From Acanthosepion esculentum (lineage: Eukaryota > Mollusca > Cephalopoda > Sepiida > Sepiidae), in the NCBI GenBank assembly GCA_964036315.1, contig OZ038488.1, positions 69,421,842 through 69,485,841 of the forward strand: a stretch of DNA of 64,000 bases. Reading direction: 5' to 3'. The notes under the pieces were generated by a model that was given only the letters and a program-made list of their open reading frames with translations, was not told the origin of the DNA and did not search any database. Position numbers and translations under genes: made by a program. Of the stretch, positions 11,755 through 23,314 are shown in pieces; the first letter of the stretch is position 1, and the number at the start of each line of letters is the position of its first letter.

Positions 11755-11961
11755 CTGGAGGGCCCCAAATGCCACAAGTGTGGTGGTCCCAATCACTTGT
11801 CCCGAGAGTGCAGGAGTCGAAGTAATACAGGGAGCGGGAATCCTAGTAAACCACGTTGCTATCGCTGTAACATTATGGGCCATCTAGCGCCGAACTGTCC
11901 GGGAAACGAGCTCGGGGGAAAAGGAACTGTCGCCACTCTTGCGCCCCCTGTCAATCAGTAA
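11755..11961 (+). pseudogene. Gypsy nucleocapsid CCHC zinc knuckles
   Basis: Two knuckles of the form CX2CX4HX4C are visible: CHKCGGPNHLSREC and CYRCNIMGHLAPNC. These bind element RNA in the particle. They lie in a different frame from the capsid ORF and are followed by a stop at 11959-11961 before the protease frame. Confidence 0.85.
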
Positions 11962-11969
11962 GTACGGAT

Positions 11970-12425
11970 TTGCCCATAGTCAGGGTACGCGTGAATGGCG
12001 TGCAATGTTTGGCTCTCATAGACACGGGATGTTTCCGTTCAATAATCAGTGCAAGCCGCTGTCAGGCTTGGAAGGAGGGACGTGTGATGATTAGGACGAT
12101 TGACGGGACGTCTCGTGCGTGCTGCGAAATTGGAGTGATTTCAATCTTAACAGAGGGAGGTTATTGTGCCGAGGTGGACGCACTGGTGGTTCGTGACAAG
12201 CCTATGAAGTATGATTTGCTGATCGGAATCGATGCCATACGTAAACTAGGCGGTGTTATGATCATGCGTACCGGGGAAGTGCAGCTCGAGAGAAATTGTG
12301 AATCATGTGCCGCCATTACAATTGAGGAACGGGATTTCTGTATCGCGTATGACTCAGGAACAAAAACTTGGACAGCGGAATGGAAGTGGACAGGAAATAA
12401 AGCACCAGTTCAATCGCACATATAA
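11970..12425 (+). pseudogene. Gypsy aspartic protease region
   Basis: Carries the retropepsin active-site word ALIDTGCFRSIIS (D-T-G catalytic triad) and, about 75 residues later, LLIGIDAIRKLGG, which matches the hydrophobic flap-to-C-terminal segment of retropepsins. The protease normally cuts Gag-Pol. The frame is cut at 12425 by the SINE target site. Confidence 0.8.
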
Positions 12426-12435
12426 GAAAAGAGCT

Positions 12436-12775
12436 CTGTCTATATTTCTGAGATGAGGTATTATGTACAGTATTTACATTAGTCGGACTATTGTCCTCAT
12501 CTTTGTCACCATATTTGTCACAACGTTTCGGCCGTTGTACGCTCCGGCCTTCTTCAGGTGGTTGGAATTTCGAACTGAACCCTTTATTTCGATCACTGGG
12601 GTAGACTGTTCTAGTTCCACGTGCCATGTTTGATGGATGTCAGTTATCAGTTATCTCCTGCGAATTTTCCCTCTGAAAGTTCTCCACTGCCTTAACTGGG
12701 TATTGAACTCACACTCTTTGGGTCTGTCACTGGATCTAATCAACGCCTTTATCCACTGTGCCATGTGTCCTTGGT
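12436..12775 (-). mobile_element. SINE family D inserted in gypsy pol
   Basis: A 340-bp SINE on the minus strand with a tRNA-like head at its right end (ggcacagtggataaaggcg, B box gagttcaatac). It is bounded by an 11-bp direct repeat agaaaagagct at 12425-12435 and 12776-12786, a clear target-site duplication. It landed after the gypsy copy and separates protease from reverse transcriptase. Confidence 0.85.
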
Positions 12776-12867
12776 AGAAAAGAGCTGTCTACAAGAGCAA
12801 ACTAGAGACGTAGATCGCGAATGGCTAGCTGATACCATATTCGCAAAGGACGATTGAGGCCCCAAAG

Positions 12868-13260
12868 AGGATTAATCCCCTTGATGGCCGTTGCACAAGC
12901 CACTAAGGCTAAGTTACCTCCAGTGATAGATTATAGGGAGATAAATCAGTACGTAGATGCCTTTACGATGGATGCAAACGTGTGTGCTGAATGAATGAGG
13001 GAATGGCGGCAGCTTGACCTGCGAAAAACGTATCTTCAAATACGAATCCATGAGACGTTATGGCCTTTCCAAACGGTTATCGTCAAAGGAAGGAGGTATT
13101 GCTTGACGCGTCTGGGGTTTGGCCTTAATGTGGCTCCCCTAATTATGAAATCAATCATTAAGGCTGTGCTAGATCAGGATGAACGGATGAAAAGAGCTGC
13201 ATCGGCATATGTCGACGACATATATGTAAACGAGGACATACTTTCGGCGAATGAAGTCTA
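12868..13260 (+). pseudogene. Gypsy reverse transcriptase
   Basis: Begins with the family word RGLIPLMAVAQ and PPVIDYREINQYV (motif of the fingers subdomain). A stop at 12992-12994 interrupts it; then comes LDLRKTYLQIRI, TRLGFGLNVAP, and the catalytic AYVDDIYV with the YVDD polymerase aspartates. A stop follows at 13259. The copy is dead but the order of motifs is complete. Confidence 0.85.
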
Positions 13261-13629
13261 GAGCAGATTAGAATCCTTCGGTTTGTCTAGCAAAGACCCT
13301 ATTCAATTAACGGATGGGGGCCGTTGTGCTTGGGCTCAGTCTGGGGAGAGTACAAAACATTGCGGTGGAAGCGAGGGAGCTCAGTTCCTGAAATCCCCGC
13401 AAAACTAACGCGAAGCACAGTATTTTCCGTATGTGGGAAGTTGGTGGGGCACTTTCCCGTCTGCAGGTGGCTCCGTGCAGCCACAGGAATGATAAAAAGA
13501 CGAGCGAGCATGATAACAAAAGGGTGGCATGACACTATAAAAGACGCTCCTCTTACGCAGATGATTAATGAAACGCTGACTAGAGAGCACCAAGACGACC
13601 CAGTTCGGGGAGATTGGTGCGTGACTGCA

Positions 13630-13977
13630 GAAGTCAACTTATGGGTTGATGCAAGCTCCCTGGCAATGGGTGTGGTGCTGGAAAACCTTAGAGTTATACT
13701 AGAAAATGCGTGCTGGCTTCGACCAAGAAATAACGCGCAACATATAAACCTGGCTTAATTGGATGCTACGTTGAAAGGTATAAATCTGGCATTACAGTGG
13801 CGGGCCAAGAAAGTACACCCATACACGTACTCGGTATGCGTGTACCAATGGCTACAGAATATCCTGACAGGCAAAACCCGAGTGAGGACGAAAGCTGCGA
13901 GCGAAATGCTAGTGCGTAGGAGACTGGCTAACCTACAGCAGCTAATCGAAGAATATAGTTTGGTAGTTGACGTCTAA
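13630..13977 (+). pseudogene. Gypsy RNase H
   Basis: LWVDASSLAMGVVLE holds the first RNase H aspartate, and NAQHINLAELDATLKGIN (with a stop, taa, at the third last shared codon near 13756) holds the conserved glutamate of the INxxELxA motif. The word YSVCVYQWLQNILTG follows, where the family has a second catalytic aspartate; here it reads Y or V, so the active site is damaged. Confidence 0.7.
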
Positions 13978-14089
13978 CTGACTACGCCACGGAGGAACCT
14001 GGCCGATAAGTTGACTAGAGTGCCAAAATGATGGCTTGACATGTTGAAACAGGGATCAGAGCCACCGACGTGCGCGGCCCTTACGAGCC

Positions 14090-14648
14090 TGGTGACCATC
14101 GAACAAATCCGCGCCATACATAGCCAGAGCGGTCATCCTGGCGTTCGACTGACTTCGTCCAGAAAGTATGTCCTGAAATGACAAAAGCGACGGTTAGGTC
14201 GGCCGTACGAGGTTGCGAGGAATGCTGTGCGGTGGACCCTACCCCAGTCCAGTGGAACAAGGGCAAGCTCGGGGTAACCCAAAACTGGTGGCGACTGGGC
14301 ATGAACGTCACACATCACAATGGCAGTCATTTTCTAACTTTGACGGATTGCGGCTCGACGCGTTTCACTGTATGGCGCCTACTGGTGCGACAAGAGGCAT
14401 TATCGGTTATACAACAATTAAGAGCTATCTTCTATGAACGTGGTCCCCCCCGTTGAAATACTGACCGACAACACCTCAACTTTCTGTAGCCGAGATTTTC
14501 AGGACTTCGCGGTCGAATAGGGAGTATGAGTAAAGTACAAAGGCGCATACACTCCAGATGGTAACGGGATAGCGGAGCGGTGTCACCGCGCCGTTAAAAG
14601 GATAGCAGCCAGAACACGGTGCTCCATTCAAGAGGCTGCGGATTGGTA
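14090..14648 (+). pseudogene. Gypsy integrase, truncated
   Basis: The zinc-binding HHCC start is seen as IHSQSGHPGV, then after a frame change GCEECCAVDP. The core follows with LTLTDCGSTRF (first catalytic Asp) and, in another frame, ILTDNTSTF (second Asp) and YTPDGNGIAERCHRAVK, which contains the catalytic Glu. The sequence breaks off a few codons later at the junction with Tc1 sequence. Confidence 0.75.
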
Positions 14649-14659
14649 AAAATAATGTA

Positions 14660-14937
14660 AACGGACAATAAGTAATGAAATTCATAGGAACAATCCAAAG
14701 TCTCGAAAATAATGTTGCTGAAAATAATGTAAATATCCTGAAGTGGCCAAGTTAGTCCCCAGATTTAAACCCAATCGAAAATCTATGGCGTTATTTGAAA
14801 ATTCAAATACAATCGAGAGCTCCAACAAACATCCCGGATCTGAAGACCACATGCGAAGAAGAATGGAATAAAATACCAACGACAATTTTCAAATTATTAA
14901 GAACTACAAAAAAGGTTGGTTGTTGTAGAAGTGAATA
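14660..14937 (+). pseudogene. Tc1 transposase C-terminal third
   Basis: The frame from about 14690 reads VNILKWPS, a stop, [15 protein letters not shown] and [26 protein letters not shown] is the hallmark of Tc1-type DDE transposases and its E is the third catalytic residue. One in-frame stop falls between S and SPD. The DNA-binding domain and the first catalytic Asp are missing. Confidence 0.85.
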
Positions 14938-15026
14938 ATGGCTATTCTACAAAGTATTAAATGGAGATTATATATTCTTTTTGTATTGTACAAATACTTT
15001 TTTCACCCATTAAAATGGATAAATAG

Positions 15027-15186
15027 GATTTATTTCTACGAAATCAATTTTTTTCTGTTTTCTATGTATATTTAGTTATTATGCATCTGTGTACAGTTAA
15101 TTATATGAAAAGTGTGTTTATTCATTAGTTGGAAATACAATAAATTAAAAATTTGTATGCGTATCAATATTTGTTCCCTCCCACTG
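15027..15186 (-). repeat. Right terminal inverted repeat of Tc1 element
   Basis: Pairs with 10598-10759 over its whole length and ends ccactg before a TA target duplication. Confidence 0.9.
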
Positions 15187-15540
15187 TATACATGGTGGAG
15201 AAGTTTAACCTCTACGATCATCTGCTATTAATGTCGTGGACCGGCGTAATAAAGACGGAGTTGTGACTTTCAGAAAGAAACCTGTATTTTCAATTCTCTT
15301 GTCGCAAACATGTCACATTATCTGACGGAAAAGATAAGGACTGATTACCCATGCAGACCACACTCCCACAACTACCGTCTCAGAAGTAAAAAAAAAACTA
15401 GTTTTAGAAATACAGTTATCACCCCTTGATTACGGCTGCATCACGTTGAAACATCGGTTCCCGTACGATCACCAAAATTAAGCAACGTAGAGCCTAGATG
15501 GGTGACTGCTTGGGAATACAAAGTGCTGTAACCTTGGATA

Positions 15541-15700
15541 AACGGGTGGTGTAATGGATAATGGCTCGGAATTGTTAATCAGAGAGCCGAATTCCAATTC
15601 CGGTTGGATTCATTATCTTTACTTACGAGCAAATGCCGTTGGGAAAGGTATGAATCCACCTCTTCTCCACCCCCAGCTATGGGTTAATTAGTAAGACTTG
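15541..15700 (+). repeat. SINE family A, head-end copy
   Basis: The word gggtggtgtaatggataatgg, the B-box-like attccggttggattc and the following ggaaaggtatgaatccacctcttc match the 31226 copy. It ends before the rest of the family body. Confidence 0.6.
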
Positions 15701-18700
15701 TATCATTAAAACCATTATTTTTACTAAAAAACAAAACAAAAAATGAAACTGCGTACAAAACATTTAAATTCCGGTATTAAATAACCTATAGATGTTACGC
15801 CGCTAAACAAAACCAAATATAAATCTTGACAGGGTTTAGTATACTCGTGTACAAGTCCGTGTTTTACAGTTGATTTTATAGTGAAGCACTGTTAAGTCTC
15901 TATACCTGAATAATAGACGTGGTTTCAGACATTTTGTTTTTCGTAAAACCCTGCCTAAATCTTCTTAGCAATTTCTAATGTTTACTCTTTCCGAAGAAAT
16001 GAAGAAAGACAGGATATTCGAGATTATGTTTTTTGAATACCAAAATTCTTTCTTCTACGTCAGGTTTAACATATTGTACGATATCTGATATCACAATAAC
16101 CATCGTTTTCAGTCAATGTTCTTTTTACTTTACAACTCGTATACAAATGCTGTCAAAAGTAACAGCAGATATGACGTCCTTACTATCAAATCTTCACATG
16201 TTACACCACAATTCCGCCAATAGTAAATTGCGAGCGAGCTAACATGAATTGCTTCGATCCAGTGCGACCAACTATCTGTTAAATGATAGTCTAGCAGACT
16301 TATTATTTTTTAAAGAATTGTATTTTTCTCTGACTTCCTCATTTTGACCTTTGCGGTCAGATACAGGAAAACAAAAGAAGTTGTTTTTGATTGGTTAAAA
16401 CTAGCGTGGGAATGTTAGAGAGATAGAAAGGGATTTCAGGGAGTTAAGTTTTTACACGTCGTACACAGTAGATGTGGTTATTTCGTGTCTCGAGGAACTT
16501 GCTCCCCAGTGGGGTGATAGAGCGACCCCACTGGTTAGATAAAAATTCACACGATGACGTGTCTAATAAAATAGACTCCAAAAAAATATTTCTATACCCG
16601 AAACGGGAGAAGATGAGTGAGAAAAGATACAACATTATGGAATGGACCCCGTCAACCAAAACCTCCCCAGAACGAGGGGGCTATGCAACATATCTAAGTA
16701 TGTTGCCTGTCCATCTGAATCATCCGTTTTTCTTTGACCAGGAATATATCCCCCGATATATAATACTGAGAGTCCTATTTCTGACTGTTTAATGTTTAAA
16801 TGATTTGCTTTCCATTCGATCAAACAAAGGCCAAAGCATTGTCATATTTTAAGTTATTTTGATTTTATCAATTTATTTGCGGCCAGTAATTAAATGAATA
16901 ATGTAGTTTAATGGTAATTGTTCTTTTTGTGATGTCAACGAACACTCATTGCCATTTTTGTAATGTCAACGAATACTCGTTGTCACTTTCGTAATGCTCG
17001 TTATAGTAGAGACTTTGTAATCGCAGGTACAACTATAGTAACGCCGTTGAACAATACTGGTGTCAGACGCCTTCGAATAATACTTGCACTAATAGTAATT
17101 GCTCGTAATACCCGCTCGAAAAGTAACCACCGAATAGTGATCCGAATAGTAATCCATATAGTGATGATATTCACTAACCGCCCCACACGGTCGGATATGG
17201 CACAAGGCTGAGTTTTTGTGGGGTATCCGAGCCCGTAGGCTCGGCCAAAAATTCCCCGAAGACCTCGTAAAAAACGGGGTAGGGTAGCTGTCTCCCGAGA
17301 CGAGACACTGTCCTTCGAGAGATCCTCGTCTGGGGATCCTCTCCGGCCGAAGGCAGAGAGTTTGACCAACACATTTCCGAAGTAGTCCGGATAGCAATCA
17401 CTTAGACGCCACGCTAATTCCCATATATACATTTCTTTTACCATCACGTGATCTACTTATTCAAAATGGGATCGCCTGTGTTTTCTCTCTGGTGATATGT
17501 GTTCAAACTCCAGTGTCGGCAGCGACATTTTATTCCTGTATAACAGTTCTGATAAACTTCCATCTTTGCTACCTAAACTTTATGAATTTATACGCGCAGC
17601 ACTAGATTGGTGGCAAAATCTTGCAGTAGAAATGGCGAGATGTAACTGTAAGTCACAATTTCTTCTCTCGCACTTTTCGCTTGTGGAACTCTTTTCCGCC
17701 TTCTTGCTTTCACGGTCAACTTTGATCATCAAAAATGTAAATGCAATCTTCTGTCTTATTAATTTCTGTTCTTTTATTGTTCTTGCTCGTTAATGTTTTT
17801 CTTTTTCGTTACACTGGGATCAAACAAAAAGAGAAAGAAAGACGAAAGAGTCTACTAACTGGGTGGTAATTGTTGAAATTCTCAGAAAGAGGGATTGAAC
17901 ATTTGAGAACAAAATTAAAAACGAAATGCGTTGAAAATCATATTTTAAAATAATTCCAAGCAGAATCAAACCCAAATTTAACTAGATGGAATTCAGTAAA
18001 ATTGAGCAAAACCAAGACTACCCGTCATTCCCCATTCCCCGCCGATGAGAAAGAAATCATTGATGTATCCGTGAAGATGTCAGATAAAAAAAACATGTTG
18101 TCGGTAAAGAGACCAGGTCACCGAAATAACATTTATAGATCGCTCTGAACAAAAAAATTGTTGAATTGTCCCAACAGAGCCAGAGGCCAGCTTGACGCAT
18201 TCGTCATTATAATTTCTGTGATATTCACACCAAATTTTTTTTATACCCAAACATTAATTCGGATTCCTTTGGATACAAATGATAAAGAAAAATTACTATT
18301 TTAGAGTGACCATGGATAAAAATGCTGTGTGTTCTGTTGATCCTAAAAATACATAAACAGAGGAATAATAAACTTTTGTTTTTATCACTAGAGTGAATGG
18401 GAATAATTTTATTTTTTATTTCCCAATTCTTGAGTGGTCTGGTTGATTGAGAAATCACAGCATGGGACAAACTGATAAAGATTAATGACTGAAAATGTCT
18501 TTTGTTTTCGATACACCATCTGGAAGTTGGATTTGACACACCAACCCAACGAGAGGGCTGAGGTTAGCTGCTGAGAAAGTGGGAGAAGGAAGAGAGAGAT
18601 TAGTACCGCCTATATGGACCAATGGTGCGAGGTGAGATGTGCAGAGAGTCGGAGTTAAGGGGTAGTTTGATTCCTCTGACCACTCTAAAAAAGTGGGGGG

Positions 18701-20040
18701 GGAATATGAAATTTTAGAAAAAGGTTGATGCTTAGGGCAGAACCCAGACCTTAGTCAACTCCAACCCTGTCAGACACAGGACTCCATATAAGCCAAAGGT
18801 TTGGACTTGTAGAGAGTTCCCATACTACTACTACTGGAATCCACATCATTCGCCGAAACCTCCTGACCAGAACTTAGAAATTTAAGTTACTACTAAAACA
18901 AGCTGCAGCACTTCAAAGAGGATCCCAGTGTCATTTGATCATAACAAGCAGGAAGGGTTAAAACTGCTGTATACAACAAATCATATATAAATCAAATTGT
19001 TGTTACATTTTTAATCAGAGTTAATTTCTTATTCCAAAGGATTCTTTTTTGTGTAGCTCTCAGTTGTCAGAATTCATTTCAGTTTGCTTCGTCAACGACC
19101 TTCTTACCCTCTGAGATAAAAAATGTGCAACATGGCAGACGAATGAATGGTCGTGAACAAACCCTAGCTAAATTGAGTGGAACCATGCCTACCATCACAA
19201 TACCAGCAACAAACGAGTCACGCGTTAACATGTGAAGAGTCAGCAAGATGGTAACCATGGTGGTCGGAAGGAACTTGAGAACCAACTTGTGGGGGGGTGG
19301 CATTATATGGTTACTGTTGAACAGGATCAGTGTGTAGAATTACATATTCTTTCTCACTCAGTAACCTCCTGTGTCTTAGTGAGTTTATTGATGAAATGAT
19401 TAAAAAGTAGTTCTGGATGATATCATTATTTATTTATTTTTAGAAAGTGTCTCTTCATGGAATGCAGTCAAGTCCGTAAGAATTGGAAGAATATATATTT
19501 TTCTTATTTTCCTGTTTAGCAGCACTCCTTTCTATGGACATCCTAGACCTATTCTCTTCTTTAGAGAAACTGAATTATTGTTGGAAAATTTCAACCCTGC
19601 GGCATCACCTTCCTCATTTTAGTAAGAGTGTTGGAATTGGCGTGACTGTGGTCACAGGGACTGGGCAATTTTTGTCCTTGGATCATATGTACATGCATGG
19701 GATCAGCACCTTGTGTCACATCATAGTCGGGTAAAGAATGTCTTCAGAGAGATTTTCTCTTAATTCTGATTTATACTCTCACAAAAAATCTTTTTTTTTA
19801 AGTGAAAAGAACTTGAGTGAAAGCAATGAAACTCTATTCTCCAGATGTTGCTGTAAATGTTTGTTGAATAGGCCTCAGTTTTTAAAATTGTTATCCATAT
19901 GCGAGTGCATATATAAGACATTTATAGCAATTAAAAAACTTAACTGCTTAAAAATTACTTTATGATTTGAGTACGAAAATAAAGTTAGCAGGTTCCAAAG
20001 AGAAATGCTCATTTCTTAAATAGGATAACTGAAACTTACT
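15701..20040. other. Long gene-free stretch
   Basis: No supported coding exon. Notable small items are a perfect 10-bp-arm hairpin at 16506-16534 (ccagtggggt and its complement), a two-copy 31-bp direct repeat at about 16929-16990 (tcaacgaa(c/t)actc), and a GC-rich block at about 17200-17400. Short open frames at 17001-17447, 17497-17793 and 18225-18539 have no recognisable domain. Confidence 0.4.
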
Positions 20041-20046
20041 ATACTG

Positions 20047-20160
20047 TAATAGCTCCTTGTAGCTTAATGGTAAAAGAACATTTGGCCTGAAGGCAGTTTC
20101 TAAAATTAATAAAAGAAATAAATGTTCGATTCTTGTCAAGATTCAGTTTCTAGGCCAGTA
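20047..20160 (+). repeat. tRNA-like SINE fragment
   Basis: Has an A-box-like tgtagcttaatggtaaaag and a B-box-like gttcgattctt, with an A-rich insert of about 30 bases in place of a normal anticodon arm. It resembles a tRNA-derived SINE head more than a tRNA gene. Confidence 0.5.
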
Positions 20161-20357
20161 GATATTCACTTCACGGTTGTTGAGAAAAACTAGCAATGTC
20201 TACTGAAACATTAAATACAATGTTTATAGTAACCTGAAATAATGTCAGAATAAGAGATCCATTAATTGCTTAAATATGTGTGTGTGTGTCTCGGATACAA
20301 AACTGGGCAAATGTGGATGTTTTGGGAGTAGGAGAAAGATTTGCATTGATAGATAGG

Positions 20358-20577
20358 TTATAGTGGAAACTTTTTATTTGAAATAGACACCCCATTTTTA
20401 TTTGTTAAACAGTGTGTATTATGTCTATCGGTCTGCGCATTACAAATAGGGAGCAGGTTCGATCCCTGCGAGAGCGCCTTTACCAAAATTTATCAAATGA
20501 GCAGGCCAATAGATGTAATCCAGTGTTCAATAAATAATATTGGGGCAGCTATTTCAAGTAAAAAGTTTCCACTATAA
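20358..20577. mobile_element. MITE with 57-bp inverted repeats and internal tRNA-like T arm
   Basis: The ends ttatagtggaaacttttta and taaaaagtttccactataa are perfect complements, and pairing continues, with about ten mismatches, to 20416 and back from 20521. The interior holds gcaggttcgatccctgc (20453-20469), a canonical T arm with a 5-bp stem and 7-base loop. No transposase. Superfamily uncertain; the TA-rich tips would fit a mariner-type element. Confidence 0.75.
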
Positions 20578-21464
20578 CGTTTGAAGCAATAATTGTCAGA
20601 TTAAAAACAAATTCTTTAATCTTATATACCTCCATCATTGTGAGTGTAAACTTTTCACAATATACAAAAGTGCTGATAAGTGACACTGATTAAAAAGTCA
20701 GAACAAACCGACCTTAGGTAGAAACACTGATACATACATTAATAAGTTTTTTTACAGGTATTCTGCTTGTATTACAAGCATAGTCTATTGTATCTTGATT
20801 AAATACTGGAATTAAAACCTAGATTATTTTTTATGACTTATTTCTATGTCATTTTGCTTTTGCTATTTATTGATTCAGTGTCAACGACTATCTTTAGCTT
20901 ATAAGACATAGGGAGATTTTAGTAAAATTTTCTGAAATGTGTTTTTGATGCTGTAATAAATTATGTTGCTATTTTCTTAGCTGAATTTGTTCTATTAAGC
21001 TTGAAAATTAGAGTCAACCTATACACAAGGCATATCAGAAATTGTTCAGAACTTGAAGGCTAAATAATACATGAGCACAACAAAAATCACACAAGAAAAT
21101 TCCATGCACAAAAAGAAAAAATAGACGAATATAAATTTTAATATTTGATTTTTTTTCTTCAAATTTATTCATACAGGCTTTCATTTTTTTTATTGTTTTT
21201 TTCTTTTAAGGTAGTGAAAATTTGTTCCTCTAACACATTGTGCAAGGTGTACATATATCAAACAATGACACTGTTTGCAAGAAAGAATAAAAATTGACTT
21301 TGAAAGTAAAAAAAAAAAAAAAAAAAAAAAAGGAAATACAAAATATTGAGAGTTAAAAAAGAGCATAAAATAACGGAAAAACTTTAAATCTGCATAAGTT
21401 ACCTCCCCTGTTTTCCCACTGACAGGAATTTTTCAGGATTCGTACAAGCTTTATATATGACCAC

Positions 21465-21501
<37 letters not shown>

Positions 21502-23275
21502 GTTTTCTTCATAATTGAAATACAGTCAGTAAATGAAGCATTGTTTTTTTTGTGATAGCTTTGATGGACTTGGATTTACAGGAATTTACAGATGAGAAAA
21601 ATGTGGCCTGGCATGAAATTATTTTTAGTGTGTCATCAGTTGTTCAACTCTGAATTTTCTATTATTAGCATTATTATGACTGTTTCATTACTATTTTTTT
21701 TATATTAATAGAAACCATTCTCATTATTGTTAATATTGTGTATATTACAGCTCCTCCAAGAATCAATGAATACAATTTCTTCATCCATTCAAATTTTTGT
21801 TCTTAGAATATTCCATTTTCTCTAAACATAAATACTATTAATGTGGATCATTTTATTTCAGTTTTCGATATATATGACACACTTAAAAAAAAACAAAAAA
21901 ACTAAATCTCATATAGTTAAAAAGTTATAAATGGTATTGGTAAATATTAACTTTTTTGCTTAAATACATTTTTTTAAATAAAAGTATTTTTTCTCATCTC
22001 GATAATGTGTAATTATTGTGAAAACATTAATTTATAATCGTCTAGTATATTATTGCGCAACTAGCTGTAAACAGCTACAAGTTTTATTTATTCTTAAAAA
22101 AACCCTTGAAAATAGGGATGCACTTTATACACCGAAAAACAAAAATAACACAGTAGCTGCTACAGATGAAACTAATTTGCTGTTTCTAACACAAATACGA
22201 AAACAAAACAGTTATATCATTGCTTATATTAATAATAATAATGCCAGAAAGGAAAATAACCTTTTTTTTTTTTAAATGAAATTGTGCCTTATTTTGTTGT
22301 TGGCAGTTAAGGGACAGTATTGTTTGTTCAAGGCAGGCCAAAGTCCACCAATTACTCAGTCAATTTGGTGAAAGAAAAAAAAAACAAAAAAAAAACAAAC
22401 AAAAAAAATGAACATTTACTGATAAGGGCTTCTCGTTGTTGAACATGCAAAGATGCTACCAAACAAATAGGTCAGGTTTGGGCAGTATTAGGTGTTTGTG
22501 TATGAGGTGGTGGTGAGGGGGTCATTTTTAGCTACAATAATCGTAAGGGTCACCCAATCGACATAAAAACCACTCAATTTATAAATCAATAAGCAACAGA
22601 ATTCATATTAATGTCAGTAGTAATTGTTCTTGTAGGAGAGCTTTTGTGGCATCTCTGATGACTTCTTAACAGTTTTAGCTGTCACCATTAATTGTCTCAA
22701 AGGTAGATTGTTTTGTTTTACTAATTGGTACGAGAAAGAGTCTTCCCCATTCTTATTTTTATATTGCAAGGGACAACTAAACAAAGAATTTATTTCCCAA
22801 CTTTGTAAGGTAGAGACATCAGATTGCGACTACTGACCTTACAGCCAGTTGTCCAAAGCTCTCCATCAAGTAAACAGTTCCTTTGCATATTTCGGAGTAA
22901 GTGGAAAAGGAATAAAAACAAATACTTCTTTCAAGCATGCTGACATGCATTAAACAACAATAAATTTAACAATTGAAGAAACTGAAACACGACTACTGAG
23001 GGTTTGAAAATAATGCATCGTATCCAGAAGCCATGGAATGTCAACCAACACAAGTTCCTAATATGGGGAATAAAATAAGGGGGACTAAATGTTTCTTTCG
23101 ATCACCGCCATTTAACAACAGAAAGCCGTTACAAAGTATTAACCTGGGTTTCTGGTGTAGATTGATGGTTAATGAGCTAGCATTACAGACCTATTGCTAG
23201 CGTAGTGGGTTTGATCAATATTGGGTACCCCCACTATTGTGGTCCTGTGCCAAAATAAGCTGTTTAATATTATAT

Positions 23276-23314
<39 letters not shown>

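Larger units (their letters stand above)
10761..14648 (+). mobile_element. Ty3/gypsy LTR retrotransposon fragment
   Basis: The order LTR, gag, CCHC knuckles, protease, reverse transcriptase, RNase H, integrase is that of Ty3/gypsy elements. Frames are broken several times, a SINE sits between protease and reverse transcriptase, and the element stops inside the integrase core. It lacks a 3' LTR. GC content is clearly higher than in the flanking DNA. It is an inactive copy. Confidence 0.85.
10598..15186 (+). mobile_element. Tc1-type transposon shell with nested retroelement
   Basis: Left end cagtggggg and right end cccactg are flanked on both sides by TA, the target duplication made by Tc1/mariner elements. 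Inverted repeats of about 160 bp (10598-10759 and 15027-15186) pair with few mismatches. Inside the right half is the last third of a Tc1 transposase (14660-14937). The space between the left repeat and that fragment holds a Ty3/gypsy fragment. The first two thirds of the transposase and the gypsy 3' end are both missing, which fits insertion of gypsy near the left end followed by one deletion across the gypsy/transposase boundary. Confidence 0.85.

Noticed and set aside
17001..17447. 148-codon minus-strand open frame
   Set aside because: No domain or homologous motif is recognisable; it probably reflects a GC-rich repeat with few stop codons.
20453..20469. Possible intact tRNA gene
   Set aside because: Only the T arm is canonical; no complementary 5' acceptor strand or anticodon arm could be placed, and the sequence lies inside a MITE.
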